DNA of 64,000 nucleotides from Trema orientale (lineage: Eukaryota > Streptophyta > Magnoliopsida > Rosales > Cannabaceae), in the NCBI GenBank assembly GCA_002914845.1, contig JXTC01000018.1:578995-642994 (forward strand). The letters are read 5' to 3'. The notes under the pieces are model-generated. The model worked only from the letters and a program-made list of their open reading frames with translations, did not search any database and was not told the origin of the DNA. The first letter of the stretch is position 1, and each line of letters opens with the position of its first letter. Below, one piece after another: positions 23,417-36,303 of this stretch. The translations under genes were made by a program, and so were the position numbers.

Positions 23417-26400
23417 AAACACTGTCATGAACTTGCTCCTAAGTTCAAGTGCTAAGCAGTCAAAATGTAAGCTTACTGTCAATTGTTGGTTCAAGTTTAG
23501 GTTGCCGCCGAACTTTGCCTGTTTCCTTGCCTCTGTCAAGTTGTTCACTTGTCTGGGACATTTATGCATCAGAGAAAAGCAGATATGTAATGTGTTGAGT
23601 AATAATTCTTTTCTGTGAAGTACCTCTGCATAAGTTTCGTTGATGCTCTGCCTGTTGCTCAGTGCCCCTGCCCCATATCGTTATCTGCACCTTAAACAGT
23701 TCAGAAGAATGATTCAAGGCTGAGAGATATAGATTCTACAGTGTCTCTAACAAGTTTTCGATATTGAAGATCTTCCCCTAAATTGTTATCATGGCCGTGA
23801 AGCAAAACTCAGAGATCATTCAATTTTTGTAGTGTGATACTATTGCCATGTCTGTATGGATGCTTAGTAAATATTATATTTATAGTTTATAGGCATGTTG
23901 ATTTTTGATATTTGAACAGTGTCCTTTTTCTCACTGTTCTCCTACTTGGTTGTAGATATCCTAATGCTCATCAAACGCTATGTTATTTATGTCAATCTGG
24001 CTAGGACACCAGTCTTTTGGGGTGCCATAGCCCTAAGTTCATTATATTCATCAGTTTCTACTAATCACAAGATTCACAACACGGGGAAATAATATACTAG
24101 AGGAGTCAACTCTGGAAGACGTAATCCCTACTGTCTGAGGTGAGTTTAGGAGAAAAAAATCATGTTCCAGTCTTCTTGGCTTCTTCTGTTAAATTCTTCT
24201 AATTTCATGGGTAGCAAAGTTAATGTACTGCATGATAAAGATTTTAGTGATTAAAGTTTGTACTCTTCATAAAAACAAGCCTATTCATTCTATCCAAATG
24301 GCTCCATCAATCTTGCATCTTATTGAGGTTGAGGCCTTGGTTATTGAGGTACATACAGAAGAAAGGAAGTTTTGAAATTGTATGCATGTTAAATATGTCT
24401 TGGCACTTATGGCTATGATGTAGTACTTGCGTAACAAACTCTGTGCTCTTAATCCTGATAGATAGAAATCTGGACTCGGCAAATGGCAAGCAAACTAGCT
24501 TGGGGAAAGCTTTTGAAAAAACTTTATATGAAATGGGCTGAACATTGTGATCAATGGTCATGCCTCATGTTTCTGGTAAGGGACATTACGTACTTGAAGT
24601 CTCAAAAAGCTTTGAAGATCTTCTTGGATCCCCAATTAAATCTCTCCAGTATAACCATAGAGAATAGAAGCATTGTCTATTATTTCCTCTTTGAGGCCAT
24701 TCTCTCTCTCTCTCTCTCTCTTAGGGGCATAGTTCCCTAAAAGACATTAGGGCCATCCCCAAAACCAAAAGTCACGAAAATTTGTCAAACCAATCAAAGG
24801 AAAGCATCCACCCAAAATCTTCTTGATGGAGACCTTAATTACAAAGCCGTGAGTAAAAGAGGTAGCTAGACTAGTGGATGCAAAAGAAAACAATCAAGTA
24901 TCTTTAATGTCTGTATTCCTGTCATCAGTCATCACATTGATCTGTATAACCACCTTTTTATCTGTACCGTCCAAATGTACTTACAAAACATGCTAAACCG
25001 ATCAGACGGCCGGTTCTGTCTAATGTGTGATCAACCTGCCGTGTTGTGCTTGATGCTTTGTTGATAGACCATTCGGCCATTCTCTTACATCTAAAAGGGT
25101 ATTTATCGTTTTGTATGCTGAATAGATATGAAATGTCGGATAAGATGTATTCTCCTTTTATACTTTATTTTTCTCTAGATAAATTATTAAAGAAAAAATG
25201 ATGTCGTCACTCGTTAGACGTAATAAATCTCAGTCATTCATTAGAGTGAGTCTCATAGTTGAGTCTTGCATCTTAATAAAAGATTAAGACTGAACAAGGC
25301 GTATCACTGTATCTCTCCTCTTTATAAAATAAAAAAATCTCGAGTTGTTTGAAAAATGAAAAAATAAAATAAAAAATCATTAGGCTTTTCATACATAGGT
25401 GTTTTACAAGTTGGTCTTATGTTTTGAGGCGTAGTTTGCAGCTGCACATGCCAAAACGTGGATTGCTTCACTTGCTCCGAGTACCCAATTTTAGTAACCC
25501 ACGCTTACAAAATTACCATTTAGCAGCACGGTGGACACTATAGTTAGACACTAGAATTTAGTTTGAATTAATGGCTAAGATTGGACATTCTGGTTTGCTC
25601 TGAGTATTTAATATTTTAATTCCAGCTCTTGAATGATTTTTATTGTATCACATTGACTCCAGTTATATTGACCACAGACCACTCGTGCTTAAGGTGTGAA
25701 CAACAAATATGCCTTGTAGACATTAGGATGACTTGTGCACTAGGAAACTTGTATTCTGGTAATATGCAGTTTTTGAAGTCCAGTCGTTTTAGGGTAAAAA
25801 AATTGCAAATACTTACAGCTGTTGATATATATATATATATGTATATATTACACGTACCAAACAATTGGATGTAATTGGGTATAACTGTGGATCTCACTCT
25901 GTGAGTCTCTCTATGGTTACAAACCTATTAAGGGTCAAAAAGGGCTGCAACGTCTATGTTGAAAAATCGAGTGAATGTCCATGATTTACAATTTGCTCTA
26001 GGACAAAAAACAGTTATTTTATTCTCCGTCCCCAGAAAGAAAATTTAAAAAAAGGAAGAATAGTTTTGTGGTATTTACGAAGTGGGTTCAAACTTCAAAA
26101 TTTATACCCTTCTCTAGCTACTTTACAGAAACGGCTGCATATTATTACCTTTCTCACTTTCATCATTTTTGCCCCCCAACAGTATCTTTCTGTATTTTTC
26201 TTTATACCATTCGATATCATTGGCAAATCTTTTCGACCATGTACACAAGAAACCAACATGACGCCTAGAGTTACTCTAACCTCACCATTGAATCTCTCTC
26301 TCTCTCTCTCACAATCTAAAACTCTCCAAACTCCCAACGGACCCCACCACAAATCTTTCCTTAATCTATACATTTTAGCATTCATAATCACGGAATATTC

Positions 26401-26707
26401 TTGGGAAAAGAACAAGTTATCCCAAATTATAAAATTAGCCAATTAAGTTCTTAGCGTGACACGTGTCAACTGCCCATTAAGTTTGAGCTTCAAAACAAGT
26501 GTCTAGGCAATACACAAAAGTACTACACCATCATGATTATCAACAACAACAACCTTAACAAGCATAACATTATATAACTCCATTAGAAACATCATTAATC
26601 AGTACCTAACTAATTAAGGAGTAGTTAAGGACCATATATATATATATATATATTTATCTTTTATGCATGGGATAATTAGTTAATTAGCAAACTTAACAAC
26701 ACATTAC
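23417..26707. other. Intergenic region between convergent S2Lb-like and WUS genes
   Basis: 3' flanks of two tail-to-tail genes. It contains the presumed 3' UTR of the WD40 gene (from 23417), CT microsatellites (24701-24721, 26293-26310) and TA tracts (about 25830-25850, 26635-26652). No convincing coding region or structural RNA is seen. Because WUS is known to be repressed through downstream sites in Arabidopsis, I looked for CC(A/T)6GG boxes here and found no clear one by eye. Confidence 0.6.
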
Positions 26708-28465
26708 TTAAAAGGAATCCGGCGAGCTACGGCTGTAGGAGTTGAGGCGGAGCTCAAGGGAAGCCCGGGAGCCGCCGCGGCCGCCGCCGTCGGGACAACA
26801 CCACCCCGAGTAGTAGCCGGCGCCGCCTCCGCCGGAGTAGTTGGGCTTGAAATTGTTGGCGAAGCCATTGATGTCCTCAGCGTGCATGGGGAAGAGAGGA
26901 AGCGTTTCAATCTCAGGGGCATGGATTTCTTCATATTCTGCTTCATTTCCTTCTTCTTGTTCTTCTTCTTCTAAGGCTTCTTCAAAAGGTATTGTTGATG
27001 ATCTCTTCTCAAACAGGGCGTTGTAAGTTGAAGAGTAGGGATTGGCCACACCAACCCATCCAAAGTTGTGGCTTATGGATCCACCATTCACTCCACTGCT
27101 ACTACATGACTCCTGCTTCAAAATTAACGGTCAAACTCAAGAATTTATGTATATACATACATACATATATATATATACATATATATATACACACACGTGT
27201 ACAAGCTCAAGAACTACTACTATATTTACTTTTAGACTTTTTTTTAGGTCATATACTAAATTAGTTCCAGTAATTGATTAGATCTCTCCTTTCATAGCAA
27301 AGACAATTAGTGCAACATTGTTCGTATAATTTATGGTGATCATTTAGTTTTTTGAATATTAGTAACAAAAAAAAAAAGAAGCTTTTTGCCCCCATCAAAA
27401 TTTGGTTCAAGTGAAACGGAATAAATTTGGTTCAAGTGAAAAGGAATTAAAGCAAAAAAAAAAAAAAAAAGAATCTTCTCTTAGTTTGTCCCTCTCTATA
27501 GATCTTTATCACATTAATGGTTAAAACCAGTTTTGGATGGATATGTTGTTGTACTGATTACAAATATATAGAGAAAAAAATTGCTTCACCCACATATATG
27601 GTGCAAGTTTATATTTTTCGGTCGTTTCTTTCCATCTTTATGTGTACAAATATGTATGTTATATATAACATATCCTTAGAAAATTTGAAAAAAGAAGTGA
27701 ATATACATAACTTTGTATTGTTTATGAAACACCCAATAACAATGATCGATCATGCTTTGCTTGGTGCCAAAGTGACAAGTACCCTTTTCCCTTAGTTACG
27801 AATAGTATAACTCACCCTAAAATTCACACCTCCGTATCCGAAGTGGCCCATCTGACCAACCCCCCCAAGCATACTCGTCGCCGAAGAATTAGGAGCTGTT
27901 GAAGAAACAACTGCCAAAACAAAAACCACAATTTTACTCCAAATATAACAAAAGTGCTAAAAGTAGTCGTTAATCTCTAAGATCATCATGACATATATGT
28001 ATACACACATATGTGTATATATATATTATGAGATTGTGGCTCACCGGGAGAATACTTAATGTTGTGATTAAAGGACTGATGATGATCTTGATGATGATCA
28101 GGTTTCCAAGCCGTTGGTAACATAATCCCTCTTTGCATGGGAGTTTGATTGTTATGATCGTTAGTAGTAGAAGCAGTAGTAGTAGTAGTGAACCTCTTCT
28201 TCTGCCTCTCTCTAGCTTTATGGTTCTGAAACCAGTAAAAGACATTCTTACCTTCGATCTTACCGTACTGTCTTAACCTCGCAGAGATCCTCTGAATCTG
28301 CTCTGCTGTTGGGGATCGGACCCCATTGTTGTAGTAAAGTTCTTTGAGTATTCTAATCTGGTCAGTTGTTGGAGTCCATCTCGTACTGCTTTGCCTGCAC
28401 AGAAACCCACCTGAGGATCCCTTTCCACCACTACTGCCTCCATCATCGTTTTGTTGAGCTTCCAT
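26708..28465 (-). CDS. WUS: WUSCHEL homeodomain transcription factor
   Basis: Nuclear regulator that maintains the stem-cell niche of the shoot meristem and represses or activates targets. Three exons: 28045-28465, 27816-27910, 26708-27115 (307 aa). The homeodomain is at residues 29-92: [19 protein letters not shown], then [20 protein letters not shown]; the extra residues compared with a 60-aa homeodomain are typical of the WOX family. An acidic stretch (about 218-235, [19 protein letters not shown]) is followed by the WUS box TLPLFPMH (243-250) and an EAR-like repressor motif SLELRL (291-296), as in Arabidopsis WUS. A glycine-rich stretch (about 266-290) lies between them. The start is the first ATG, directly before EAQQNDDGG. 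The last acceptor is ambiguous (AAGCAG|GAG): using 27112 would drop one Gln. It is tail-to-tail with the WD40 gene. Confidence 0.95.
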
Positions 28466-28744
28466 TATATATCAATATATAGTGTGATATATATATATAT
28501 ATGTCTGTTATGGATTCAAAGCCAAGCTATGTAGCTAGATACAACAACAAGAAAACAAATTATGTAATGTAGATATAAAGAGAGAGTGAGAAAGGGGTTT
28601 GAAATGAAAATATGTTTGTTGGGATAATATTGAAGATGGGTTATTTATTTATTTTTTAAAAAAGTGGTATTAAAAAGAAATCAGAGAAATATCTGATGGA
28701 GAAGGACTGAAGTTGATAGAGAGAGAGAGAAGAAAGAACGGAGA

Positions 28745-28750
28745 TTTATA
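28745..28750 (-). promoter_or_regulatory. Candidate TATA box of WUS
   Basis: On the minus strand CTTTTTATAAATC lies about 280 nt upstream of the WUS start codon. This would give a leader of about 250 nt. Motif match only. Confidence 0.3.
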
Positions 28751-30977
28751 AAAAGGGGAAGGGACAAAAGAGGGTTTAGAAAGGTAGGGTATCAGGGGAA
28801 TTACTTGGATCAAAAGGCAATTTTATAAAGATATAACTTAGAGAGAGAGAGAGAGAGAGAGAGATGTACTGATCTAGCTATAATTATAATATGTATGAGG
28901 CATGAAGTGAAATGTTGCATGGAAAGAAAGAAAGAGAGGGTTCTGAATGAATGAATGAATGGAAATACAAATGAGTGAGTTTTTTTAGAGTTGGATGAGA
29001 GGGTTCTTCTTTTAATGGAGATATGGTTCTTTTTTCTCTTTTTTATTACCACTTCCAATGACCGTATATACTACAAAGATATATATTCTTATTCTTGTAC
29101 TTACCCTTAGGTTTCTCAGGGGCAAAATTGTCAATTCATTATTCTGATGATCAACTCAACCCCTATATATACCCAGCTTGTCGTATAGGTCCCAAAAGGT
29201 ACTACTTATATAATTTCCTTTAGGGTTTCTATTTTTTGGTTCTGTTAACCCTCTAAATAATTGAACTGATATTATCCCCTCTAGGAAAATATATTGAGCA
29301 CCACAAATGTGAGTTTAATTACTAATGAGTTGAAGATATGCATTTAAAGTAGGCTGCAATGGTACTTCTTGGCCTTAATTAATAATATTAATAGCTAGCT
29401 GGTGAGCTCTATGATATACATGCATATATATGCAGAAACAGTATGTATATGTATGTACATGTACTTATTATAAAGCATCTAATTTGCTAGCTATGACCAA
29501 CTTCAGGCCTAATCATTTACAATTCTTATCAGCTAAAGATACAAGCTAGTCATGGGGCGAGATAACAAAGCACTAATTTTTAATTGAAATATATGTATAT
29601 GTACACTTTGCATGCAATATGCTAATATTGGCTGAAAACCAAAACAATATCATGCCGGATCTTATGACAAATCAGAATCAGTTACGTACTCGTACTTCAT
29701 ATAATTTGTCCGTTTAATATTTGAACCTTTTCCACCAAAATAATATACATGTCTAAAATTTGTTAATGTTTATGTATGTTTCAGAACACTGATAAATTAA
29801 GTACTCCAATTCATATATGGAGAGAAGCTTCCTAATTATATGATCTGAAATTATTGAAAACCGATCTCTCTATATATATATATACATATATTACATATAT
29901 CGCATTAGTACTTAGCTTTGCTACTGGTAATGTGCCTACAAAAAGAGTTTTGGTCATCAGTGTGCATGACTGAGCATTGTTTTTCTGCTACCAAAAAAAC
30001 GAGACATTAAAATAAAAATAGTACCAAGTTATAGAAGTACATGACCAAATTATGAAGGATGATGTTTGTAGTCCTTCATACGACGGAGCACGCGACCCAA
30101 ACATTAATGCGAAAGCATTAAATAGGGAGACTTATGATAGTTTCTGGAGATTTTTAAGTCTATGTTCCTTTGCTTGGAATTAAGCTTTTTATGTTTATGT
30201 ACGAATAGTATATCATCATGGAAACTGGAAAGTTTCATCATTTTTTGCCCATTCTTCCAGTCTATGTGTATATATATAAGTATAAATATTTGTTCTTTGT
30301 ACCTTTCCATATGTATTTCCTCAACAGCCAAACTACCTAGTTAATTATTTGCTATAATAACCAATGTCTTTAGTACAAAATCCTCTCAATCAAATGTAAC
30401 AATATATATCTAATCAAATGTAACAACTTATGAAAATCTAGTAAGAACCCAAAACATACATATAAGCTATATATATGTATATCACATAAAAACTTTTTGT
30501 GTACAAAATTGAATAACTCTCGTTTTGTCATGTTCAGGACGTTCAATCATTTATTGTCTTTTGTGGTGGAAAGCCTTTACAAATACAGATGGGGAAGCAA
30601 CATGAGAATTTTATGTTAAAGAACCAAAGTGTCTTTCTTTCTTGTTCATTACTATATAGAATATGTGTAAAAAGTCATATGTCACAGTCACATGGAAACG
30701 AACCAATTAAACAGTGAAAAAGAAATAGAAAATATATATTTATATATATCCCTTAGCCTATCTTTCATATTAAATTTGCAGGGGAATAGAAAATTTTCTT
30801 TTTATCTCCTTGAATTCAACCAGTTGCAGTCTCATTCCCTTTTTCTACAACTCTGACATGCAGCTCTTTCTTCCTCTCAGTTTCAACTTTTTCAGATTGT
30901 ATAATTTGTTTGATTTTGACACTATCATCATGAGATTTTCCTTTCCTTATCATACATTCATACACGGCCTTTGCCTT

Positions 30978-31010
<33 letters not shown>

Positions 31011-31016
<6 letters not shown>

Positions 31017-31232
31017 ATGCGAGCACCCTTTTATTTATATCAAATTTACATTCATACACCTCAAACCAAAAAATATTTATTGTCCTAGCTTAGGCTGTAA
31101 AAGGACTCTCTCTCTTTCTCTCTCCCTCTCTCACACAAATTATGCGAGCACCCTTTTATTTATATCAATATTACATTCATACACCTCAAACCAAAAAATA
31201 TTTATTGTACTAGCTTAGGCTGTAAAAAGACT
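31011..31232 (+). repeat. Two-copy direct repeat of about 98 bp, period about 126 bp
   Basis: CAAATTATGCGAGCACCCTT at 31011 recurs at about 31137, followed in both by TACATTCATACACCTCAAAC and CTAGCTTAGGCTGTAAAA. Copies differ by a few bases and are separated by a CT-rich spacer. A slippage-type duplication next to a CT microsatellite. Confidence 0.8.
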
Positions 31233-33192
31233 AAAAAATCATGAAACTCATTTAACTATATATTTTTCTATTAATCTGAACAATTAATTGCTATTTTGAT
31301 AGAAATAGTTTATCACAAAAAATTTTAAACTAAGATTTTGTCAAATTTGATTAATGAATGGGTGCTTTTTTTTTTCTTTTTGGCTTTTCTAAGGAACAAT
31401 TGTAGGAAATTAGATCATTTGAAGATGTCTTTTAGTAAATAACCTATTTTATAAAACTTTTACAAAATAAACCTTTTAATAATTTGGAAAGCTTGTGGTT
31501 GAAACTACTTTACAAAAAGGGTTTTCAAAAGTAGGTCATTGCAAACCACCCTTGTAAAGAGTCATAATTTTCGGTGCAAATTATTTCATTGAAAATTGGA
31601 ACTTAAACATAAATCAATCAAAGGGAGTAAATATAAAACATAGTTTTTCTTTTTAATATTTATACGCATGATATTAATTAATACTAAATAAATATGGCCT
31701 ATAGGTTTTCGTTCCTTTGTCCAAAATACAGTCAGTCTTTGATTAACTTTTCTTTTGGAGTTGATTTGTCATTGAAGCTCTCCATAAATCTGTCCTTCTC
31801 TTATCCAAAATCCAGAGTTGCTTACCTCATAATGGAGTGCCCTTTAGTGTTCATAGCCGCAGTGGTACTCTCCCTTTTCTTTCGGGTAATCATCCTCCCG
31901 TTGTTATTTTCTCCCCCCATATCTCTCAACATACATCACAATATCATTCCCATATCTCTCTCTCTCCCCTACTCTCTCTCTCTCTCTCTCTCTCTCTAGA
32001 CTGCTACTATACTAGTTACTCCTATATATCTCAATATTTTCTTTACTTTTCCTTTCCTTTCCTTTTCATTTTCTCTCTTTACCCAAGTCTAAGAAAGTGA
32101 CTTACAACTACATGGCAAACCCTAGCCACAAGCCTTTTGTACCTTTTATTCCCTTTTTTTTAATTGGTATAATTTGATTTGGAAACAAAAGCTAAAAGGT
32201 ACGAATAAATTTTAGTATTAAAATAAAAAAAGAAAAACCATACTCAAATTACTTAGAATGTCTATGACTTAATTTCCTACGTACCTTAATATGCTCATGT
32301 AGTAGCTATATCTATATGTATATATAGACTCTCTGGAGTACTGTGATGTGGCAGTAGTGGTTACTTTCATGTGGTTTAATATTGTGTTTGTTTCTACGGT
32401 TCTAGGTTTTGTAGAGTGGACCTATTATTCCATAAATGCAGCCTTGGTTGCGGTCCACTTCCACACAAAATAGCTACTACTAAGATCAAGCTTCTATGTC
32501 TCTCCCATAATAAATGCTCCCAAATATTGACTGAATCTCTTAGAAGGACCACAATTACAATGTCTTCTTCTTCCTTTTTTTTTTTTTTTTTGCCGGTTTT
32601 AAATTTTAGTGCCTGTTTAACATTTATATCAGTTTGTTGTGAAAGTGACGGCTAAATAGGTATTGAATACATTATTTGAACCTTACATTTAAAGTTTTGA
32701 AATGGGTTTAGTTATTAAGTAAAGGGAAGTATCTCATGAGCACATCATGAATTTTCTAAAAATGTCATTTAATTAAGTCAATATCACTGTACAGCTCATA
32801 CTCTCAATTAAGTGGCAGGGAATTTGACAAGGGGTTTTAATAGATGAGTTAAAAGGGGTAAAAATCTTAAACTAATGAGAAACCTCTCCCTTCTTTTCTA
32901 GCATATGGTATATGGAGAGAGGAATCAAAGAGATAATTAAAGATCAAGAAAATGGCTTAAGCCTTTTTACATTACATGACTAAGTGGTCAAAGGTCAAAT
33001 AAGGCAGAGTTTGAGCATATAATTAAAGTTCGCTCGAATCAGCATGCTCACTATTGATGCTACCCTCCAAAGTGATCCAAATGGTTAAACAGCTTGATCG
33101 ATGCTTGTTCGGGCCTCCAACTTCAGTACTATTAAGGCCCAAAACATTTACGCTTTTGTTTGTTTTTGGGAAATGGACCCGACTACCAGTGA

Positions 33193-33403
33193 TTTGGACT
33201 CAAATGATTTTTTATTAGTATTTGAAAAAATAACATTTTTAGTAGTGTCATAGTATTGTGTCATGTGTGACAGGGGTCATACAATTTAGGACTAATGAAT
33301 GATCACAAATTGTATGATTCTCCATCAAATAAGGTCACACAGCACTGTAATATTACTAAAAATATCATTTTTCAAAACACTCATAAAAAGTTATTTAAGT
33401 CTA
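33193..33403. mobile_element. Fold-back MITE-like element, about 210 bp
   Basis: The left arm TTTGGACTCAAATGATTTTT... and the reverse complement of the right arm (TAGACTTAAATAACTTTTT...) match imperfectly over about 75 bp, including AACATTTTTAGTAGTGT versus its partner ATATTACTAAAAATATC. No ORF. Confidence 0.5.
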
Positions 33404-33509
33404 AATTAAGAATATTTATGTCAATTTTCCTTTTTTTTTAAATTTATTGTACTCCCTTTAATTATTTTCCTCCTAGGGTTTTTTTGTTACTAAGTTATTT
33501 CCAGATAAT

Positions 33510-33682
33510 AAGGAATGCTAAATTCACTCTCTTTTCTATTCTCTTGTTTCACAGTTTAACATGAACTCCACTAAATCATCTTGTATTTTAATAATGCTAT
33601 AAAGCATAGTGAAATTCACGTGTAAAGTAGTAAAATATGAGAGTGAAAAAGAGAGTCAAAGATGATGGATTTAGCATTCTTC
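33510..33682. mobile_element. Fold-back MITE-like element, about 170 bp
   Basis: Ends AAGGAATGCTAAATTCACTC and, as reverse complement of the right end, AAGAATGCTAAATCCATC. The inner part continues with CTCTCTTTT-type matching. A short imperfect inverted repeat. Confidence 0.45.
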
Positions 33683-34005
33683 TAAGATGAAATTATCCGC
33701 CTAAGCATACTGCAATTAAGGACATACGATCGAAACCATATAGAAAGTTGGTAGCCATATAAAGTCTTTACAACTCCATATCTTGGACGGAATGTTGATA
33801 AAGCATATATGAAGAGAAAAAACATTAAGCACACTTATTGCTGAAGCTTGCAAACAACAATTTACTTCAGTAAAAAGTACTTGAATAAATCAAAATGTGG
33901 TTAGTTTATCCACAACATCAAAATCTGACTGCAAAATAACCAATTACAACACTTTAAAGAATCAGTTAGGGCAACTCAGTCATGATCTAGTAGAAGCAAT
34001 CCAAA

Positions 34006-34283
34006 TTTTGGAACCTGGATTTTTTGAGGGAAAGAAATAAAATTAGAAGAAATTTTATCTTGTTTGGACTCAAATAAAAAATGAGAGAAAATTGTTTTAG
34101 AAAAAGCTAATATTAGATTTAATATCATTCATTAGTATATGTAATTATGATAAATTGAATAGAAAAGATAAAAGTTTCGAAAGGGAGCTCTATTGAATTT
34201 TAGGAAAATATTTTCCTCTTTCTTTTTACTTGATTTTTCCCTTACAATTTTTTTTTTCCCTTCCAAAAATCCAGGTTTCAAAA
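34006..34283. mobile_element. MITE-like element, about 280 bp
   Basis: Left end TTTTGGAACCTGGATTTTTT then GAGGGAAAG; reverse complement of right end TTTTGAAACCTGGATTTTTG then GAAGGGAAA. Terminal inverted repeats of about 35 bp, no ORF. Confidence 0.55.
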
Positions 34284-34345
34284 GGACTAACGGAGCCTAA
34301 AGAGTCTATTGTGCAGCAAAAGAATTTGTATAAGAAAAAAAAGAA

Positions 34346-35332
34346 GGTTTTTTAATACAAAAATTCTTTGAACTCGAAACAATATAGTAAAATTAACCTG
34401 AACTCAATTTTTTAGAATAAAATCCTTTCAAGTCCCTTAATATTAGTTCTGCATAAAAAAAAGATGTTTTTGTTAGTTTCTTTTACAGTTAAGTCCTCAT
34501 TCTTTTATTTTTGGCTTTTAGGTCATCATTCTTATATTTTTATTTCATATTAATCTCTTTTAATCTTCTCTGTCCAAAACTATCGTTAATTAGCACTTAA
34601 TTACTCAAAACGTGCTTATCTCAGCAGGAGCAAAATTAGAAATAAAGAGAAATTATTATTTTTAAAAAAAAAGAGTTAGATTATCGTTTTCATTCAAGAC
34701 GGAAGTAAGAAATTGAAAAATTTTATATGGCTCCAATATGGATCTTCTTTAGTCCAAGTATTCATATATCTAGAAAAGAGATATATGAATACTTGGACCA
34801 AATTAGATCCATATTGAAACCATATAAAATTTTGACAATACATGTCCCATCAAATTGAAACAACAAGACATAAAATTAGCAATATATTCATATACCTCTC
34901 TTCTAGATATATGAATACTTGAACTAAAGTAGATCCATATTGGAACAATATAAATTTTTTCAATTTCTTACCTCCGTCTTGAACGAAAATAATAACCTAA
35001 CTTTTTTTTAAATAATAATTTCTCTTTATTTCTAATTTTATCTTGCTGAGATAAGTACGTTTTGGGCAAGTAATAATTAATGACAGTATTGGATAGAAAT
35101 AATTAAAAGGGATTAACATGAAACAAAAATCTAAGAATGATGATCAAGAGCTACAAATAAAAGAATGAGGACTTAACTGTAAAAGAAGAAAAAAAAAACT
35201 AAGAAAACACCTTTCTTTTCTAACAAAACTAATATTATGGGACATTAGGAGATTTTGCTCCAAAAAATTAAATTCGGGGTCAATTTTACTAATTTGTTTC
35301 AAATTCAAAGAATTTTTGTATTGAAAAATCCA
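34346..35332. mobile_element. Large fold-back element, about 1 kb, arms about 425 bp
   Basis: The left arm (34346 to about 34765) starts GGTTTTTTAATACAAAAATT. The right arm (about 34905-35332), as reverse complement, starts GGATTTTTCAATACAAAAAT. They pair nearly end to end, including CAGTTAAGTCCTCATTCTTT and CAAGACGGA-type words. The inner end of the left arm is also repeated inverted at 34740-34830 (around TCATATATCTAG), so the element contains a second, smaller hairpin. No coding capacity. Confidence 0.75.
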
Positions 35333-35736
35333 AAAAAAAATAAAAAATACACCACCTTTTTGACAAGCAACTGAAGTCACTTCCATTGTACCAATATAAC
35401 CAATTTTGAAAGGTATAAATGTAACCATCCATCTATGCACATGAGGAGTGTCACATTTTGAGGTACGCCTAAAATGTTTCTCAGAATATAGCAACAGTAT
35501 TAATAGAGTTGTTATCCTGGTGAAGCTTTTATTATACGCTTGAATTTTGAATTCACGTGGCTTAGTATCCTCTACATATCCTACTATTAAGAACGCCAAT
35601 CTTGTCTACCAGGCACTCCCAAATCATAATCCTAAAATATTACATGTTATCTTACTTTGGCATTGGTTATTTCTTTTTCCTAAGAAGTTTTTGATATAAT
35701 AGATTTTTTAGCATGGCTTGTTTACATTCTTGTTTA

Positions 35737-36264
35737 TGTTAGTGAGCATTAAATGCTCAGTGTATTAACTGTGTATGCAAAACACGGTTTTCATATTATA
35801 CACGGTAAAATAAAAGAAAAATAAAACGTGTACAAACTGTGTGATAAGTGTCGTATATTAGGAAACTTTGAGAGAAAAATGTGTAAAGTTTGGAGGAGCC
35901 TCAATTATAAATAGGGTTCTCATCTCTCATTGTTTCTCATCCCAGAAAGTGAGAGACACCAAGTGTTAAGAAAGTCAGAGTAAAATTATGAGATTTTATT
36001 ATCTGAGAGTTAGAGAAAAAATATAATTTTTCTCTTGGGTATATTCGGGGTCTGGGGTGTGAGTTGAGAGTGTTGAATGTAAACACTTGTAAAAGATTTC
36101 TTTTTTCTCTATAGTGAAAATCTGCAGCAGCTCCGTGGACGTAGCCAATTTGGGGAACCACGCTAATTTGTGTGTGTCCTGTTTATTTTATTTCGGCATT
36201 ATTTTTCACATTTATTTTATCGCTTCTACTATTGTTTGTTTATTGGGGAGTTTATTCCCTAACA
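35737..36264 (+). repeat. 5' LTR of the Copia element
   Basis: Starts TGTTAGTGAGC and ends CCCTAACA (TG..CA ends). TATAAATA at 35906-35913 is the likely LTR TATA box. A CTCCGTGGACGTAGCC motif lies in the R-U5 part. Small stretches open in one frame inside both LTRs are not genes. Confidence 0.93.
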
Positions 36265-36266
36265 AC

Positions 36267-36277
36267 TGGTATCAGAG
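36267..36277 (+). other. Primer-binding site
   Basis: TGGTATCAGAG two bases after the 5' LTR, complementary to the 3' end of plant initiator methionine tRNA, the usual Copia primer. Confidence 0.85.
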
Positions 36278-36303
36278 AGCTAAGGTTCGATTTAGTGGGA
36301 GCG

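Larger units (their letters stand above)
28466..33192. other. WUS upstream region without genes
   Basis: More than 4.5 kb with no protein-like ORF. It contains GA/CT microsatellites (28841-28864, 30980-31011, 31972-31998), a GAAT-type short repeat (about 28945-28962), TA tracts, and a two-copy duplication (31011-31232). WUS cis-regulatory sequences must lie in part here, but I cannot name any from sequence alone. Confidence 0.6.

Noticed and set aside
24285..24740. Open frames between the WD40 gene and WUS
   Set aside because: Both strands open in overlapping AT-rich sequence, no splice partners, no family motif.
26704..26946. Alternative 80-codon frame antisense-side of WUS exon 3
   Set aside because: Shadow of the GC-rich glycine/proline-coding end of WUS; the real frame carries the EAR-like and WUS-box motifs.
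30816..31013. Frame coding an Arg-Glu repeat
   Set aside because: Translation of a CT/GA microsatellite.
35144..35599. 151-codon minus-strand open frame
   Set aside because: Lies mostly in the right arm of the 1-kb fold-back element; no recognisable domain and AT-driven composition.
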